The notes under the pieces: model-generated | The model's database searches: none | The model's input: only the letters and a program-made list of their open reading frames with translations | What the model was told of the DNA's origin: nothing | Program-made: the position numbers and the translations under genes | In this document: positions 1 through 10,606 of the stretch, piece after piece | How positions within the stretch are numbered: the stretch's first letter is position 1 | Layout: every line of letters starts with the position of its first letter | DNA from: Cymbidium sinense | Taxonomy: Eukaryota > Streptophyta > Magnoliopsida > Asparagales > Orchidaceae | Length of the DNA: 64,000 nucleotides | Assembly: GCA_021442155.1 (NCBI GenBank) | Contig: CM038222.1 | Location: 25,964,148-26,028,147 of the forward strand | Direction of reading: 5' to 3'

Positions 1-599
1 TAAACCTAAAATAAAATAAAATAAAATAAAAACTAAATAAAAACCTAAACCTCAAAATAAACCTAAAAATAAATAATAAATAAAACCTAAACCCTAAACT
101 AAAAAAAATCTAAACCTAAAATAAAAATAAAATAAACCTAAACCTAAACTAAGATAAACTAAACTAAAATAAATAAAACCTAAACATAAACCTAAAATAC
201 CTAAACATAAACCTAAACTAAATAAAATAAAATAAAATAAAAATAAACCTAAATCTAAACCAAAAAGAATACATAAAAATAAACCTTAAATAAAAACTTA
301 AAACCTAAACCTAAAAATAGAGAATAAAATCTTAAACATAAACCTAAAAATAAAAAAATAAAACTTGAAGCTAAAAAATAAAATAAAAAAATAACTAAAT
401 TAAAAAATAAACCTAATCTTAAAAAATAAACTAAAAAAAATAAACCTAAAATAAATAAACTAAACTAAATAAAAATAAAAATAAACCTCAATAAAATTAA
501 AAAATAAAATAAACTAAAATAAATAAAAAATAAACTAAATAAACCTAAACCTACCAGTTTTCTTTATTTAAGAAAAATAAAAAAATAAATAAATAAATA
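1..599. repeat. Degenerate telomere-like repeat (AAACCTAAA / AATAAA)
   Basis: The stretch is built almost entirely from CCTAAA, AATAAA and CTAAA words, as if CCCTAAA telomeric units had lost C residues and drifted to A-rich DNA. No ORF is present. Near its end a spacer (551-570, containing CAGTTT then TTATTTA) is followed by A/T-rich sequence and then cleaner CCCTAAA units. The same order recurs in the block at 45190-49310, so the two regions belong to one repeat family. It may be an interstitial or subtelomeric relic; the sequence alone does not show that it is a chromosome end. Confidence 0.8.
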
Positions 600-664
600 A
601 ATACCCTAAACCCGAAACCCTAAACCCTAAACCTTAAACCCTAAACCTACAACCCTATACCCTA
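600..664. repeat. Interstitial CCCTAAA telomeric-type array (short)
   Basis: About eight imperfect CCCTAAA units, with variants such as CCCGAAA and CCTTAAA, of the Arabidopsis-type plant telomere motif. It lies directly between the degenerate repeat and the apparent 5' end of a LINE. It is too short and variant-rich to be a functional telomere. Confidence 0.75.
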
Positions 665-879
665 AAACCAAAACCCTCCTCCCCCCAAGCGCTCTCTCTT
701 GTTCTCTGGTGATTTTTGAATCCATCTTGGTGGCGTGCCCTCAACTTTTGATTTATGTAGATTCGGCTTCAATTTCAAATGATTTTAATTGCTTGAACGA
801 CATCTGGCCATTTATGTTATGTTTTATCATTGACCTTGGCTGCAATGAGTTCTAGCCCTTAGGTTCCACCTAAAAATAT

Positions 880-1600
880 AGATGTTTTCGCTAGGGCATC
901 TGACATTATTGGGGATTGGCAACCTCAATGCTGCATCTTCTACTAAATCTTTTAAGGAAGCGCTCTCTAGTAAGATTTCTCCCTCTGTTGATTCAGTTAG
1001 TCTCATTTCAATGTCTTTTAGAGGTTTCCTGGTCGTAATGTGCTCTAATGTGGATGTTGAAAAGTTGGCAAACCCTTTGAATTTTCTCTTATTGATAAAT
1101 TTGCTTTGCATCATCCGAATTTGGATAAGATCCACTCTTCTTTCCATAATCTCAAGCTTACGGGTGCCTTCTCAATTGGTCTTATTGACCCTCGATATAT
1201 CCTAATTTAACTTCATAATGATCTGGATTATCCATGTATTTTATCATGTCATTCTTATTTCATCTTTAATTATTAAATATGCTTGTTGAAGTGGTCACCC
1301 CTTTTTGACATAAAAGAGGAATCTCCTATTGTCCCTATGTGGTTATCTCTTAATATGCATTCATTTTTTACCCACCATGTGCTTTTGCTATCAGCTTTAT
1401 TTGTCCAACCTTGACCATTGAGTGACCCTCGCCTTATGTGGCTGGATCTTCATTGAATTAGACATAACTAAAAAATACCCTAAGGAAGTTTGGATTGGCT
1501 CAAAAAATATGGGTATTCACAAAAGGTTGAATTGGAGAACCTTCTAGTTTTTTTTCCCAAAAATACATGATAATTGTAATGTTTTATTCTCCATCCCCAC
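880..1600 (+). pseudogene. LINE ORF1, DUF4283-like N-terminal part (broken)
   Basis: Across shifted frames the plus strand gives pieces typical of plant LINE ORF1 proteins: SFKEALSSK, GAFSIGLIDPRYILI, LLKWSPLFDIKEESPIVPMW and later VWIGLKKYGYSQKVELENL. In the family this is the DUF4283 RNA-binding region that precedes a zinc knuckle; the protein forms an RNP with the element RNA. At least one frameshift near 1020 and several stops (for example near 1208 and 1290) break it. The recognisable zinc knuckle Cys/His set is gone. The open frame at 882-1205 covers only part and switches frame, so it is not a real product. Confidence 0.7.
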
Positions 1601-1692
1601 TTAAAAAAATGAATTCCTCATAAGGAAAATGTTATCTATTCCCATAAGTTGATTCCTACTTATGTTTAGAAATTGGCCTCAGATCCTAAGGA

Positions 1693-2346
1693 TGGTATGA
1701 AGCTGTTATTGAGGTTGATTCCTTGGATATCAAGGTTAATCCTGTTGAACATGTTTTGGCTTCTAATGTTAGTAGGGATTCGACCGATATTCAAAATGGG
1801 AAGGATGATTTACCTCTTATCCCTTCTTTGAATTTGAATATTTCTAATGTAGAGAATAATAAATTCTCCAAGTTATTAGAAGATGATTCTATTTCTTCTA
1901 ATTATACTCTTGCATCTATGCTGGTTTTGATCGATGAAAATGAAGCTTTTAATGAGGATTTAAATGATGTCGAGTATGCTGAAAACATTTCTAATCCAAA
2001 TTTTACTACTTGTGCTTTAAATGGTTCTAAAGCATCAGCATCTCTCATTACTAAAATTGATATTCATGTTAAGTGTATTTTTCAACTAAATATAGATTTG
2101 GAAGAAGGTGAACTCCCCTCCAAACACTTGGAGATTTCTCATAAATCTATGGCCAATGTTACTAAATCTTACTTGGATGATGACTCTAGGGGAAAAGAAA
2201 ATGGCTTCCAAACTTATCATGCTAAAATGAAAAAAAAAATGTTAAAAATTTCTCTCCCAAATTGTGCAAAAACACTAGATCTGCCTCTCACTCCTCTCTT
2301 AATTAACCTTTGCTTAATGACCCTTTTTTATTTTCCTTATGTTTAA
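1693..2346 (+). pseudogene. LINE ORF1 C-terminal acidic region
   Basis: An open stretch of about 215 codons rich in Asp, Glu, Asn and Ser (for example LEEGELPSKHLEISHK), with no membrane segment or known fold. Its position between the DUF4283-like part and ORF2, with its end overlapping the ORF2 start by a few bases, fits the low-complexity C-terminal part of plant LINE ORF1. The frame is open from a stop at about 1687 and has no convincing ATG start, so it is the tail of a broken ORF rather than an independent gene. I infer the role from context; the sequence itself is not diagnostic. Confidence 0.55.
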
Positions 2347-3500
2347 TTTTCTTGTTTGGAATGTTAGAGGGATCAGTACCCTCTCTATTCATAATCATAT
2401 TCAAAATCTTTGTCGCATTCATAATATTTCTCTTATTGTTCTAGAGCCTCTTATTCATGCTAATAAAATTAACCATGTTGCTAGAATGATGCTTTCAATA
2501 AATTTTTCTCTAATGTTAGTAATAGGATTTGGTGTTTTTGGAATAATTTCATTGAGGTTTCTATTCTTGATGACTTTCATCAAGTTGTTAATGCTCAAAT
2601 CTCTTATGGTGATTATTTTGTTTTGGGGTATTTTATTTATGCATCATGTTATAGATCTGGTAGAAATCTTCTTTGAGATAATTTAAGGGATTTTGCTGCC
2701 TCTGTCAACAAACCAAGTTTGTTGGTGGAGATTTCAACACCATTTTGTTCTCATTTGAACAAAGTTGTGGTTGCTCTCCTAATATTCATTCCATGGAAGA
2801 TTTCTCCAATATGACCCTTGATTGTAATTTGATTGATATTGGATTTAAGGGCTCTAATTATACTTGGCAAAACTCTAGACTTTGGCAATGATTGGGCTGT
2901 ATTTTTTTAATAGTCATTGGATTACTCAATGGCCTATTACTTCTATGGACCATTTAACCAAAACCTTGTCAGATCATGCTCCTCTTATGGTTTATATTAA
3001 AGATAATTCTAATAGACTTAAAAACCCCTCTCCTTTCAGATTTGAAAACATGTGGATTCAACATATTGATTTTTTTAATGTTGTGGCTAATAATTGGATA
3101 GCTCCTTTACATCCTAATAATTCGATTATGGGGATGAATAGACTTTGGTTTAAAGTTAAAAGACTTAAACAAAATTTGGGCTAGTGGAACAAGCATTCCT
3201 TTAAAAACCTTTATGCTAATATTAAAGATATGGAAAGATTGGTTTGTGATCTTGAATTCTCTGTTATGTCTAATCCTTCTAAGATTACTGACTTGACTAA
3301 GGCAAAAGATAAACTTATGAGCTTTGAAAATATGAAAGAGACTTATTAGCACCAAAAAGCTACTAGTAAACATATTGTGGATGGTGACAGGAATACTAGG
3401 TATTTCCATTCTTTGGTTAAAAAAAAGATTGCTTTAAATAATATTCAAAAAATTAAAAAAGATAATGGAGATTGGATTATGGAGAATAATCATATTAAGT
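2339..3500 (+). pseudogene. LINE ORF2 endonuclease domain and linker (broken)
   Basis: ORF2 starts with MFNFLVWNVRG, matching the N-terminal endonuclease strand of L1-type elements (usually SWNxRG). Further landmarks in order are VLEPLI (the catalytic-Glu strand, usually LLETK), GGDFNT near 2728-2745 (catalytic Asp/Asn) and SDHAPL at 2969-2986 (catalytic Asp/His). These are the expected catalytic motifs of the enzyme that nicks target DNA for target-primed reverse transcription. A frameshift near 2690 and stops near 2890, 3183 and 3347 break the frame. After the endonuclease comes the usual linker ending in a GDRNTRYFHSL-type segment near 3385-3420. Confidence 0.85.
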
Positions 3501-3540
3501 AATTAGTTATTAATTACTTTTGAAATATTCTTGTTGTAAT

Positions 3541-3936
3541 CACACTTGATTCATTCTATTATTAAGAATGATGGTAATGATTTGCTTACCATTATGCCTA
3601 ATGAAGTTGAAATTTTAAAAGTTCTGAATAGCATGAACATAGATTCTATTGGGTCTGAGGATTTCACGCTCAATTTTTTTTAGAAATGTTGGTTTATCAT
3701 TAAAAATGATTTGATTGAGGTATGATTGATTTTTTAATGGTAATTCTTTCCTAGATATTTTTCTTACTTCTATTATTCTCATATATAAGAAAGATAATCC
3801 AGACTATTGGAGTGATTTTATACCTATTAGTCTTTGCACATTCTTCAATAAGTTTATATTCAAAATTCTTACCAACAGACTTAGTCATTTACTTAGTAGA
3901 ATTATCTCTCTCAACCAAACTAGTTTTGTTAGAGGT
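3541..3936 (+). pseudogene. LINE reverse transcriptase, N-terminal fragment
   Basis: The plus strand reads IYKKDNPDYWSDFIPISLC, then KFIFKILTNRLSHLLSRII and LNQTSFVRG. These are the conserved N-terminal blocks of LINE RT (family form: IPKK...FRPISL...K..ANRL...I...Q.AFV.GR). The palm with the (F/Y)xDD catalytic box is absent because the sequence is interrupted at 3937 by the LTR. Stops occur around 3680 and 3726. The fragment shows that the LTR retrotransposon inserted into, or recombined with, an already existing LINE. Confidence 0.85.
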
Positions 3937-4075
3937 TGTGGTGAAATTATATTCCTACCATCATCTATCTCCTTTTTGGGAAAGAGGATAAATGAAAAAA
4001 GAAATATAATGCCTTGTTGGGACACTACGTAGATCTATAAATGTTCTTATTAGGATGATCGGGTACAAAGGTGTA

Positions 4076-4091
4076 CTATCTTGAAAGATAG
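4076..4091. other. Small hairpin near the outer LTR end
   Basis: CTATCTT and AAGATAG pair around a 2-base loop. The second LTR has the same stem in slightly altered form (25107-25121, CTATCT...AGATAG). It lies about 140 bases inside the LTR edge that adjoins the primer-binding site, so it would sit in the element RNA just upstream of that site. Its role is unknown. Confidence 0.4.
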
Positions 4092-7000
4092 AAGTCACCA
4101 CCCTATAATTGACCTAATCACCTTAACAAAGACTCCTAAGGACTATGGGTCTTCGGAATGTATCGGAGATTCTTCCCCTACTTTACATGAAAAAGTAAAG
4201 CATGGTTTATTTTAAACTGGGTTCGTTAAGTTCCCTATAGGGGCAAGCCCCCATAGTTAATTACATCCTAAGAAACAAGATTCCTTAGAAATACTTTTGA
4301 TTAAGGTAAATGATCATTACCTCCAAAGATTTTTAAATGTAGGACTATCAATCGATTGTTTAATTTTAGAGAGTGAAGTGAGATCGATCAAGAGGAGGAA
4401 GTTCTTATCAAAGCCAAATGAAGATAAGTAGGAGATGCTTAGGATACTAGGAAGCCTAGTAAGCACCCCAAAATATCCTATAGTTGGGGTATATATTTTT
4501 TTGAAATAGAATTAGTATGTTTGAGTTGAATTTTTATTAGAAAGTTAGGGCTTACAATTCCATGTTACAAGGTCATGGAAATGCCTAAGAGGTGAGGATT
4601 TATGCTCATAGTGAAAGGGAAGTAGCAACCTCTGAACCTAAATCTAGGGAGATTTGACGAGGGCCAAAAGCATGAAATAAATCTAATAAAAAAAATGGGT
4701 ATTGGTTTACCTCCACAAAGAGGATAAACCACCCGACTGGACTTACACCGCCTAGGGCTGGCCACCGACTAACTCCTCCTATGCTTTTAAAATATGTAGG
4801 AAAAGTCAAAAGCATTTGCAAGATAGCTAAGTTTTTTTATTTAAAGAGACTAAGTCCTTAAACACACTCCTAAGAGACTAGATCATGTATAGAGTTAATG
4901 ACTTAAATATAATGCAAATTTTTTTATATTTTATTTTCATTTTGGATAATCAATTTGACACAAGCTTTAGGATTCATACCTATAAAGAAAAATTAGATTA
5001 TGGGCCAAAATCAACATAAGATAAAGAGGTGTGTTTCCACCATGGCTCAAAGGTCAAGCCAAGTTCTCCGAAAAAGGTGGAAGCCCTCCAATCAAGAGTG
5101 AAACAATATGCTTTTTATTTATGATGTGAGAAAGAAAATACAACATCTAGCTAAGGGGTTGCTAATTCTTTTATCTTGATTTAAGCCTAAGCTTTTGATG
5201 AGGTTATGTGTTGTTAGTTTTTTGTTTGAATTATTTTGATTAGGTAGAGAAATTTATTTTCCTAAGAGCCTAATCATTATCCAGGCCATACATCAAAGCA
5301 AGGAAGAAACTAGAAAAAGATGCCATCTTAATTCACAAGCTAAACAAACATCAATCAATTTATAAAGTTAACACAAAAGAATAAAATGCCATTTGTGGTT
5401 GGATTCCACTGCACAAACCCAAAAATAATTGGGTAGCTGAGCTCTACCCTTATACAACTTGATTACAAATGAATTAAATACAATCAAGAAGGAATTCATT
5501 ATGTGGTTCATTTTTCATTTTTCTTTTCATTCTTCTTCTTTCTTTTCTTTCTTCTTCTTATTTTGGTTGGTCAAATGTGTCTCAAAGGTTTCACATTGTA
5601 CATAAGGCATAACCTTATGACCAATGTTCATCCTAATACCCCATAACAATTATTCTAAAATCCAAATTGCAAAATTACATAAGAATGGGAAAAAATGGAA
5701 ATCTAACTAAAACTTGCAAAACAAAGATTAGTTAAATAAACCATACAATCCCAAGCATGTATATGTATGAATTGGACTTAGCACCCCACACATGCGTAAC
5801 CAAGTTCACCTGGCCTATTTTAGATTATTCTTAGGGGTATAAGCACCTGCACAATAAAAGTAGTTTTACATTTTATAATTCTTAAGCACAATCCCCAGAA
5901 GAGTGGTTATACTAAGATCGCCTACCATTCACGACATACACCCTATCATCCAAACTAAAACATTACATCACAAAACATAAAAAATATCAAACCATGCACC
6001 CTAACCTAAAGCTAAGTAGTGACTTAGCCTAATGTGTGCTATTTAAGGTTTGGTATGCTTAGCGCTTTTGGTTAAGTTTTCTAAGTATGAAAATATTCAA
6101 CTTAGAGGGTGATTTCATTTAAGTGATTTAGTTGATTTGGTTGATTTTATCTTGTATTTTGATTTGGTTTGAATGAACCTAAAATTAATTGTTGTTGAAA
6201 AGAAGAAAATAAGAGAGCTTCTCTTTCCTCCCAACCTTAAGTAATTTCTAAGGTAGATTCATATTTGATTTTTGTTTAGAATGTTTTGTTATTTGATTAA
6301 TCCTAAGTTTAGATTTTCCTAAACAAACCTATTAAAAAGAAAGGCATTTTAAGATTAAGTAAAGTGAAATACTATCACAAACACACAACACTTTATTTCT
6401 ATCCTATGTGTAACATGCATACGAGGACCCTAAGCATATCTATACATGTAAAATGAAATATTTAGCACACCTTCATGATGAATGCTAAGTGATATTGTTT
6501 AAAGAAAATTTGGAATGTTTCATGTATGCATGTTTTTTTAAGTAGAAAAGAGGGATTCTTTTATCTATTTGTCATATGCACATTTACAAGTATAAAAGAC
6601 ATAAGTGAGATGCTATTATTAGCACTGGGTGTAAGGTACAAAACCTACTTAGGGCTACTTAAAGCCTCGCAACCTAGGGATTTTCTAGATTAATATACAA
6701 CTTTTCTTAAATACATGTGCATGTACAATAGAAATGCATGGAAAGAGAATCATGCAAAAAGTTTATATTTGTTTGATGTTGGTTTGATTGTTTAGTTTAT
6801 ATGGGTGATGTGGAATTCCTTCTTAAGTCATGACATAGGAGTGTATATGAATGGATTTAAGCAAGTGTTATGTCTTTTTAAAATGGACTATACACTTGGC
6901 AAATCCAATATATGTTAAGAAAGAGAGGGAGAATCACATAACACATTTTATACTCACATGCAAGCTTATAGTAATTATAAGTAGCATACCTTTAGTTATG

Positions 7001-7699
7001 ATATTTGATTTATAAGTTTTGAAAATAATTTTTATTTAATAGTCATAATAGCCATTCATATTCTTACTTTAGCCAAAACATGCAATTTGATATAAAGGAA
7101 ACATTTCATCTTTAAATTTTTTTAATTTGATTTCTAAAGTCATAACACTTTTAATTTTTTTTTAATTTAATTAAAAGTTAATTAAGTAGGTGATTTGTGG
7201 ATTAGCCCTTAATTAAGTTTATATTAAGAAAGAAATGGGTTTTAAGGAATAGCTTAGGGAAAATATACCAAAATTATTCCATAAACCTCCTGTTCACTTA
7301 AGCAAAGCTTAATTAACTTAATAAAGGGATTAAACCACTATTCACATATTTAATTAAGCTTAATTACATTAAGAGAGTGATTAAGGATTCATTATATGAT
7401 TTTCCTAATTAACTCATCAATAAATCCCAAGAAAATTAGGGGAGGTAGAGATCATCCCACTAAATGCATCTGAGAAATTTGAAATAAATTAATGAAGTAA
7501 TTATGGAGTAATTAGAGTTATTAAGTTTTCACTAAAATCTTAATTAATAAAAATGCTTTGCTCAATATCCATTAGAAATAATTTTAGTGAATTCTTTACT
7601 AAATTATCTTCATAATGCAATTTATTTTTTATTTTTCTAATTTTTCTAGATTTAGTTATGTTATTTTGAAGATTTAGTGATTAAGGAATTAATTAAAAC

Positions 7700-7736
7700 C
7701 CCTAATTATATAACTAATCCCATCAGAGCCACGTGG
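7700..7736 (-). promoter_or_regulatory. Candidate LTR promoter: G-box followed by TATA-like box
   Basis: On the minus strand a perfect G-box core CACGTG (7735-7730) lies about 16 bases upstream of GTTATATAAT (7714-7705). The direction matches element transcription, and the GGTCAA-rich block lies upstream. Copy 2 keeps the TATATAA part (about 29270-29280) but the G-box site is changed. If this is the promoter, the RNA would start near 7675 and carry about 3.7 kb of LTR before the primer-binding site. That is inferred from motif spacing only. Confidence 0.3.
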
Positions 7737-8572
7737 ATCGCTGACTCAGCGTGCAATTTCCACATTGTGTGACAGGATTTGTCACTTAAGTTATCACATC
7801 CCAAGACGCAGCAGCTTTTCTATCTCGATTGTCCAATGGATCGAAGATGAGCCTAGTTCTTAAAAGATAAATCCATGGATCCTATGCATCTTTATCAGGA
7901 CTATCAATCCAAAATGCGTAGATGGATGGTCCATGACACGTCACTGAGTTTGCATGTGGGAAAGGGCATTTGTCCACTTTTAGGCAAGATCTCGAGCTTG
8001 AATGAGCTCGGCTTGAACTCAAACTCAATCCACACCATCATTATGCAAGGGGCAAGGCATCCAATGGTCAAAATGCAATGGGGTGAAAGTTTCTTTCATA
8101 AAGGACCAAATACTTCCTATTCTAGGCTCAGTTTGAAGGCATACCCCACTAGAGGCTATCACCAATGATCCCAACATTCGAGTCAGCTTCATCTATTAGA
8201 GATGAAGCCCTGTTGAAAGATTTAAGCCTTGGGATGAAGTGGATCTTCCTATGGACCAAGGTGGGCTTCAATTGCTTGTGGCCTTGATCAAATACCCCTC
8301 ACTTGTTCCTTGAGAACTTGGATGAAGCTTTGAATCACCTCATTAGGTCCCCTCAAGGTGCTTGAAGGAGGAATTGAGCTGAAATTGAGTATTGAATGGG
8401 ATTGAATTCCCTGCTACCTCCCCTATTTGTAATTTTAATAAAGCCAAGAAACGGAGAAATGAAAAGTGCTCTAGGAGGCTTGGAGAAGCTTGAGGATTCT
8501 TTCTCTAAGTTCCCTAGCTTCAATTGAATGTGAGTGTGTTGATTCAGAAATTAGGGGAGTATTCTCCTCTAG

Positions 8573-8821
8573 GTGGATCGGAAGGCCGAGCATAGAGATG
8601 CTATTTTGATCAAATTCACCCTATGCAATGGGTTTGTTAGGCCATTTAGGGTGGTATGTGATTCAATTTTGGCCAGAGGAGGTAGTGGAGAAGTTTCCAT
8701 GTGCTTAATTGAGTGGAGGAGGGATCCCAAGTGCTCAATTTCTAAGTGGGTGGTCAATTTTGCCATTGGGTTGGGTTTGGCTGACCCAAACCCATTGGGT
8801 CATGTGCACCATACTCACTAG
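8573..8821 (+). other. Small plus-strand ORF in LTR, copy 1 (antisense to element)
   Basis: An 82-codon open frame, MDRKAEHRDAILIKF..., that does not resemble any family I know. It contains a short Cys/Trp-bearing middle (CLIEWRRDPKC) and no signal peptide or membrane segment. The counterpart in copy 2 (30119-30358) is also open at 79 codons, the length difference coming from an in-frame 9-base indel. It lies antisense to the retroelement. The inverted LTR at the window's right end does not preserve it. Chance openness over 240 bases is a reasonable alternative, so I do not call it a gene. Confidence 0.25.
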
Positions 8822-8969
8822 TGTCCATGGAGTCCACTAAGAAGGTGTCAAGTGGCCATGAATAGGATTTGACCAAATTCCAAGTAAATGGTCATTAGTA
8901 ATTTAGATATGTTTGAATGATTTTAAAATGGCCAAGTTTCAATGAATTTGGAATTGATTTGATATGATT

Positions 8970-9860
8970 TGGCTTATGTTGACCCATTTAAGTCAAAATG
9001 GGTCAACTTGGGTCAAGTTGATCAATTGGTCAAATTGGGTCAAACTGAGGGTTGGGTCAAGTTCAAATGACCATATGAATTGATTTTGTATCTTTTTTTC
9101 CAATAAAATTGGTTTATATTTGGATTTGGTTCATTTGATTTCATTTATGTCTAATGGGTCAAGTTGGCCAATTTGACCAATTTGACCTATTTGGGTTAGG
9201 TCATGGGTTGGTTTAGGTTTAATTGGTCATTTGAAATGTATTGGTATCTTTGTTTCCAATTAATATTGGTTTAGTTTGATTTTGGCTCAATTTGACCATT
9301 TAGGTCAAGTCAGTTGTTCAATCCAGGTCTAGTTGGCATGAGGCTTTGGTCAAGTTCAACAAGTGATTTAAATGAACTTGACCCATTGGTTTCAATAAAT
9401 TTAGCTAGAGTTTCAACACATTTTGACTTTTTAGGTCAAGTTGGGTCAACTTGGGTCAAGTTGTCAACTGGGCTTGGTCAGGCTCAAATGATGACTTGGT
9501 CAAGTTCAAACATTGATCATAAATTGGTTTTGATTAATGGTTTCAATCAATTTGGCCTATGGTGGATTTTGGCTAATTTAGGTCTCATTTTGACTAAGTG
9601 TTGACTTGGTCAACCTTTAGGTTTGACCTAATTTGAGTGATTGATCATCTCATGATGATTGTTGCTCATAATGTGAGGCTTAGGTGGGCTTAGTTCAATC
9701 CAATTTGGGTAGGATTTGAATTTGGCTCAAAAGAGGTACTTTATCACTTTGGGTCAAGTGAGTCTAAGTGGGTCAATTGACTTGATCAATCAAGTTTGGT
9801 TGAACTCGATTTGAACTTATGATTGAAATATAAATCCATTTGCAAGTGATTTTGAGTCAA
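8970..9860. repeat. GGTCAA/TTGACC-rich block in LTR, copy 1
   Basis: A simple-sequence-like region dominated by GGTCAA and its complement TTGACC; I count about 21 exact copies between 8978 and 9776. TTGAC(C/T) is the core of the plant W-box bound by WRKY transcription factors. The block is shared with copy 2 (about 30565-31480) and, in opposite orientation, with the inverted LTR (about 59890-60760). It lies upstream of the candidate LTR promoter in element sense. Slippage-driven repetition without regulatory meaning is equally possible. Confidence 0.6.
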
Positions 9861-10606
9861 ATGGGTTTTGATTCATTTGACAATTTCAAGTTCAAAAGGG
9901 TGAACATGAGTTTGATTTGGGTTTGATTTTTTAAATTTAGTTTTGATTTGATGATTGAAGTTTGTATTTATATTTGGATTCATGATTGAAGGATTTATTG
10001 AATCATGAATAAAAATCAAGAGTTTGGCTTGATTTGAATTTGATTTGGCTAAGTTCAAGAATTTGACTTGAAAGGTTTAGGTTGAATTTTGGTTGAATTT
10101 GTATTTGAGTTTTGAATTGATTTTTGGATATTTGAATTTATATTTTATTTATATTTTATTTATATTAATGAATATAAATGGGTTATAAAAAAATTTCTTG
10201 AATTTAAATTGATTTGGATTTGATTTATGCTTAATTAATAAGATATAATCAAAGTGACTTAGGAAAGATTTTTGAACTTGGAATTTCAATCATAAGCTTC
10301 AATCACTTGGAATTGGTTTGAGTTTGGAGAAAAAAAATTAAGTTGGAATTCATTTAATGTTTGAGAAAAATCAATCAAGTTGGAATTGGTTTGAGTTTTG
10401 ATGTTGATTTGATTTGGAATTGAAGGAAGGAAGTGAGGAGTTGGTTCAAGTAGGCAAGTTTTCCTAACACCCCTAAAGCATGACCTATTCCTATGGCTAA
10501 CTCTTCTAAGTCTCTAGGGTTAGGTTGAGTGTTCACCTAATCACTAGAAGTGTCTTAAGACTAAGGAAACTCTTAGTTTCTAAGAGATGTCCTATGTCTA
10601 AGATGG

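Larger units (their letters stand above)
665..3936 (+). mobile_element. L1-type LINE retrotransposon, decayed and truncated inside RT
   Basis: A plus-strand non-LTR retrotransposon. A pyrimidine-rich leader (about 670-700) is followed by an ORF1 relic (about 880-2346), then ORF2 with an apurinic-type endonuclease (2339 to about 3500) and the first part of reverse transcriptase (about 3541-3936). The order is that of plant L1 elements. Many stops and frameshifts show it is dead. RT stops abruptly after the Asn-Gln-x-Ser-Phe-Val-x-Gly segment, exactly where the LTR of the gypsy element begins (3937). The remainder of RT, the 3'UTR and any poly-A tail are not seen in the window. Confidence 0.85.
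3937..10606 (-). repeat. LTR and LTR-adjacent segment, copy 1 (3' LTR side)
   Basis: On the plus strand the LTR starts TGTGGTGAAATTATATTCC at 3937, and the same start recurs at 24963; by eye the first 118 bases are about 90% identical. Homology to the second copy runs on through 10606 and into the UTR and pol, because both units carry the same order, so the inner LTR edge cannot be set by comparison. I did not find a convincing polypurine tract. Contents: a conserved small hairpin (4076-4091), a C/T-rich tract near 5510-5570, a TATA/G-box pair (7705-7735), a plus-strand small ORF (8573-8821) and a GGTCAA-rich block (8970-9860). Relative to copy 2 it lacks about 590 bases near 7135-7170. Confidence 0.75.

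Noticed and set aside
1..664. A real chromosome end
   Set aside because: The repeats are degenerate, lack long perfect CCCTAAA runs and are followed by transposons. The left edge is just the window edge. Interstitial or subtelomeric relic is safer.
827..1147. Minus-strand 106-codon open frame
   Set aside because: It lies antisense to the LINE ORF1 relic and has no recognisable motif.
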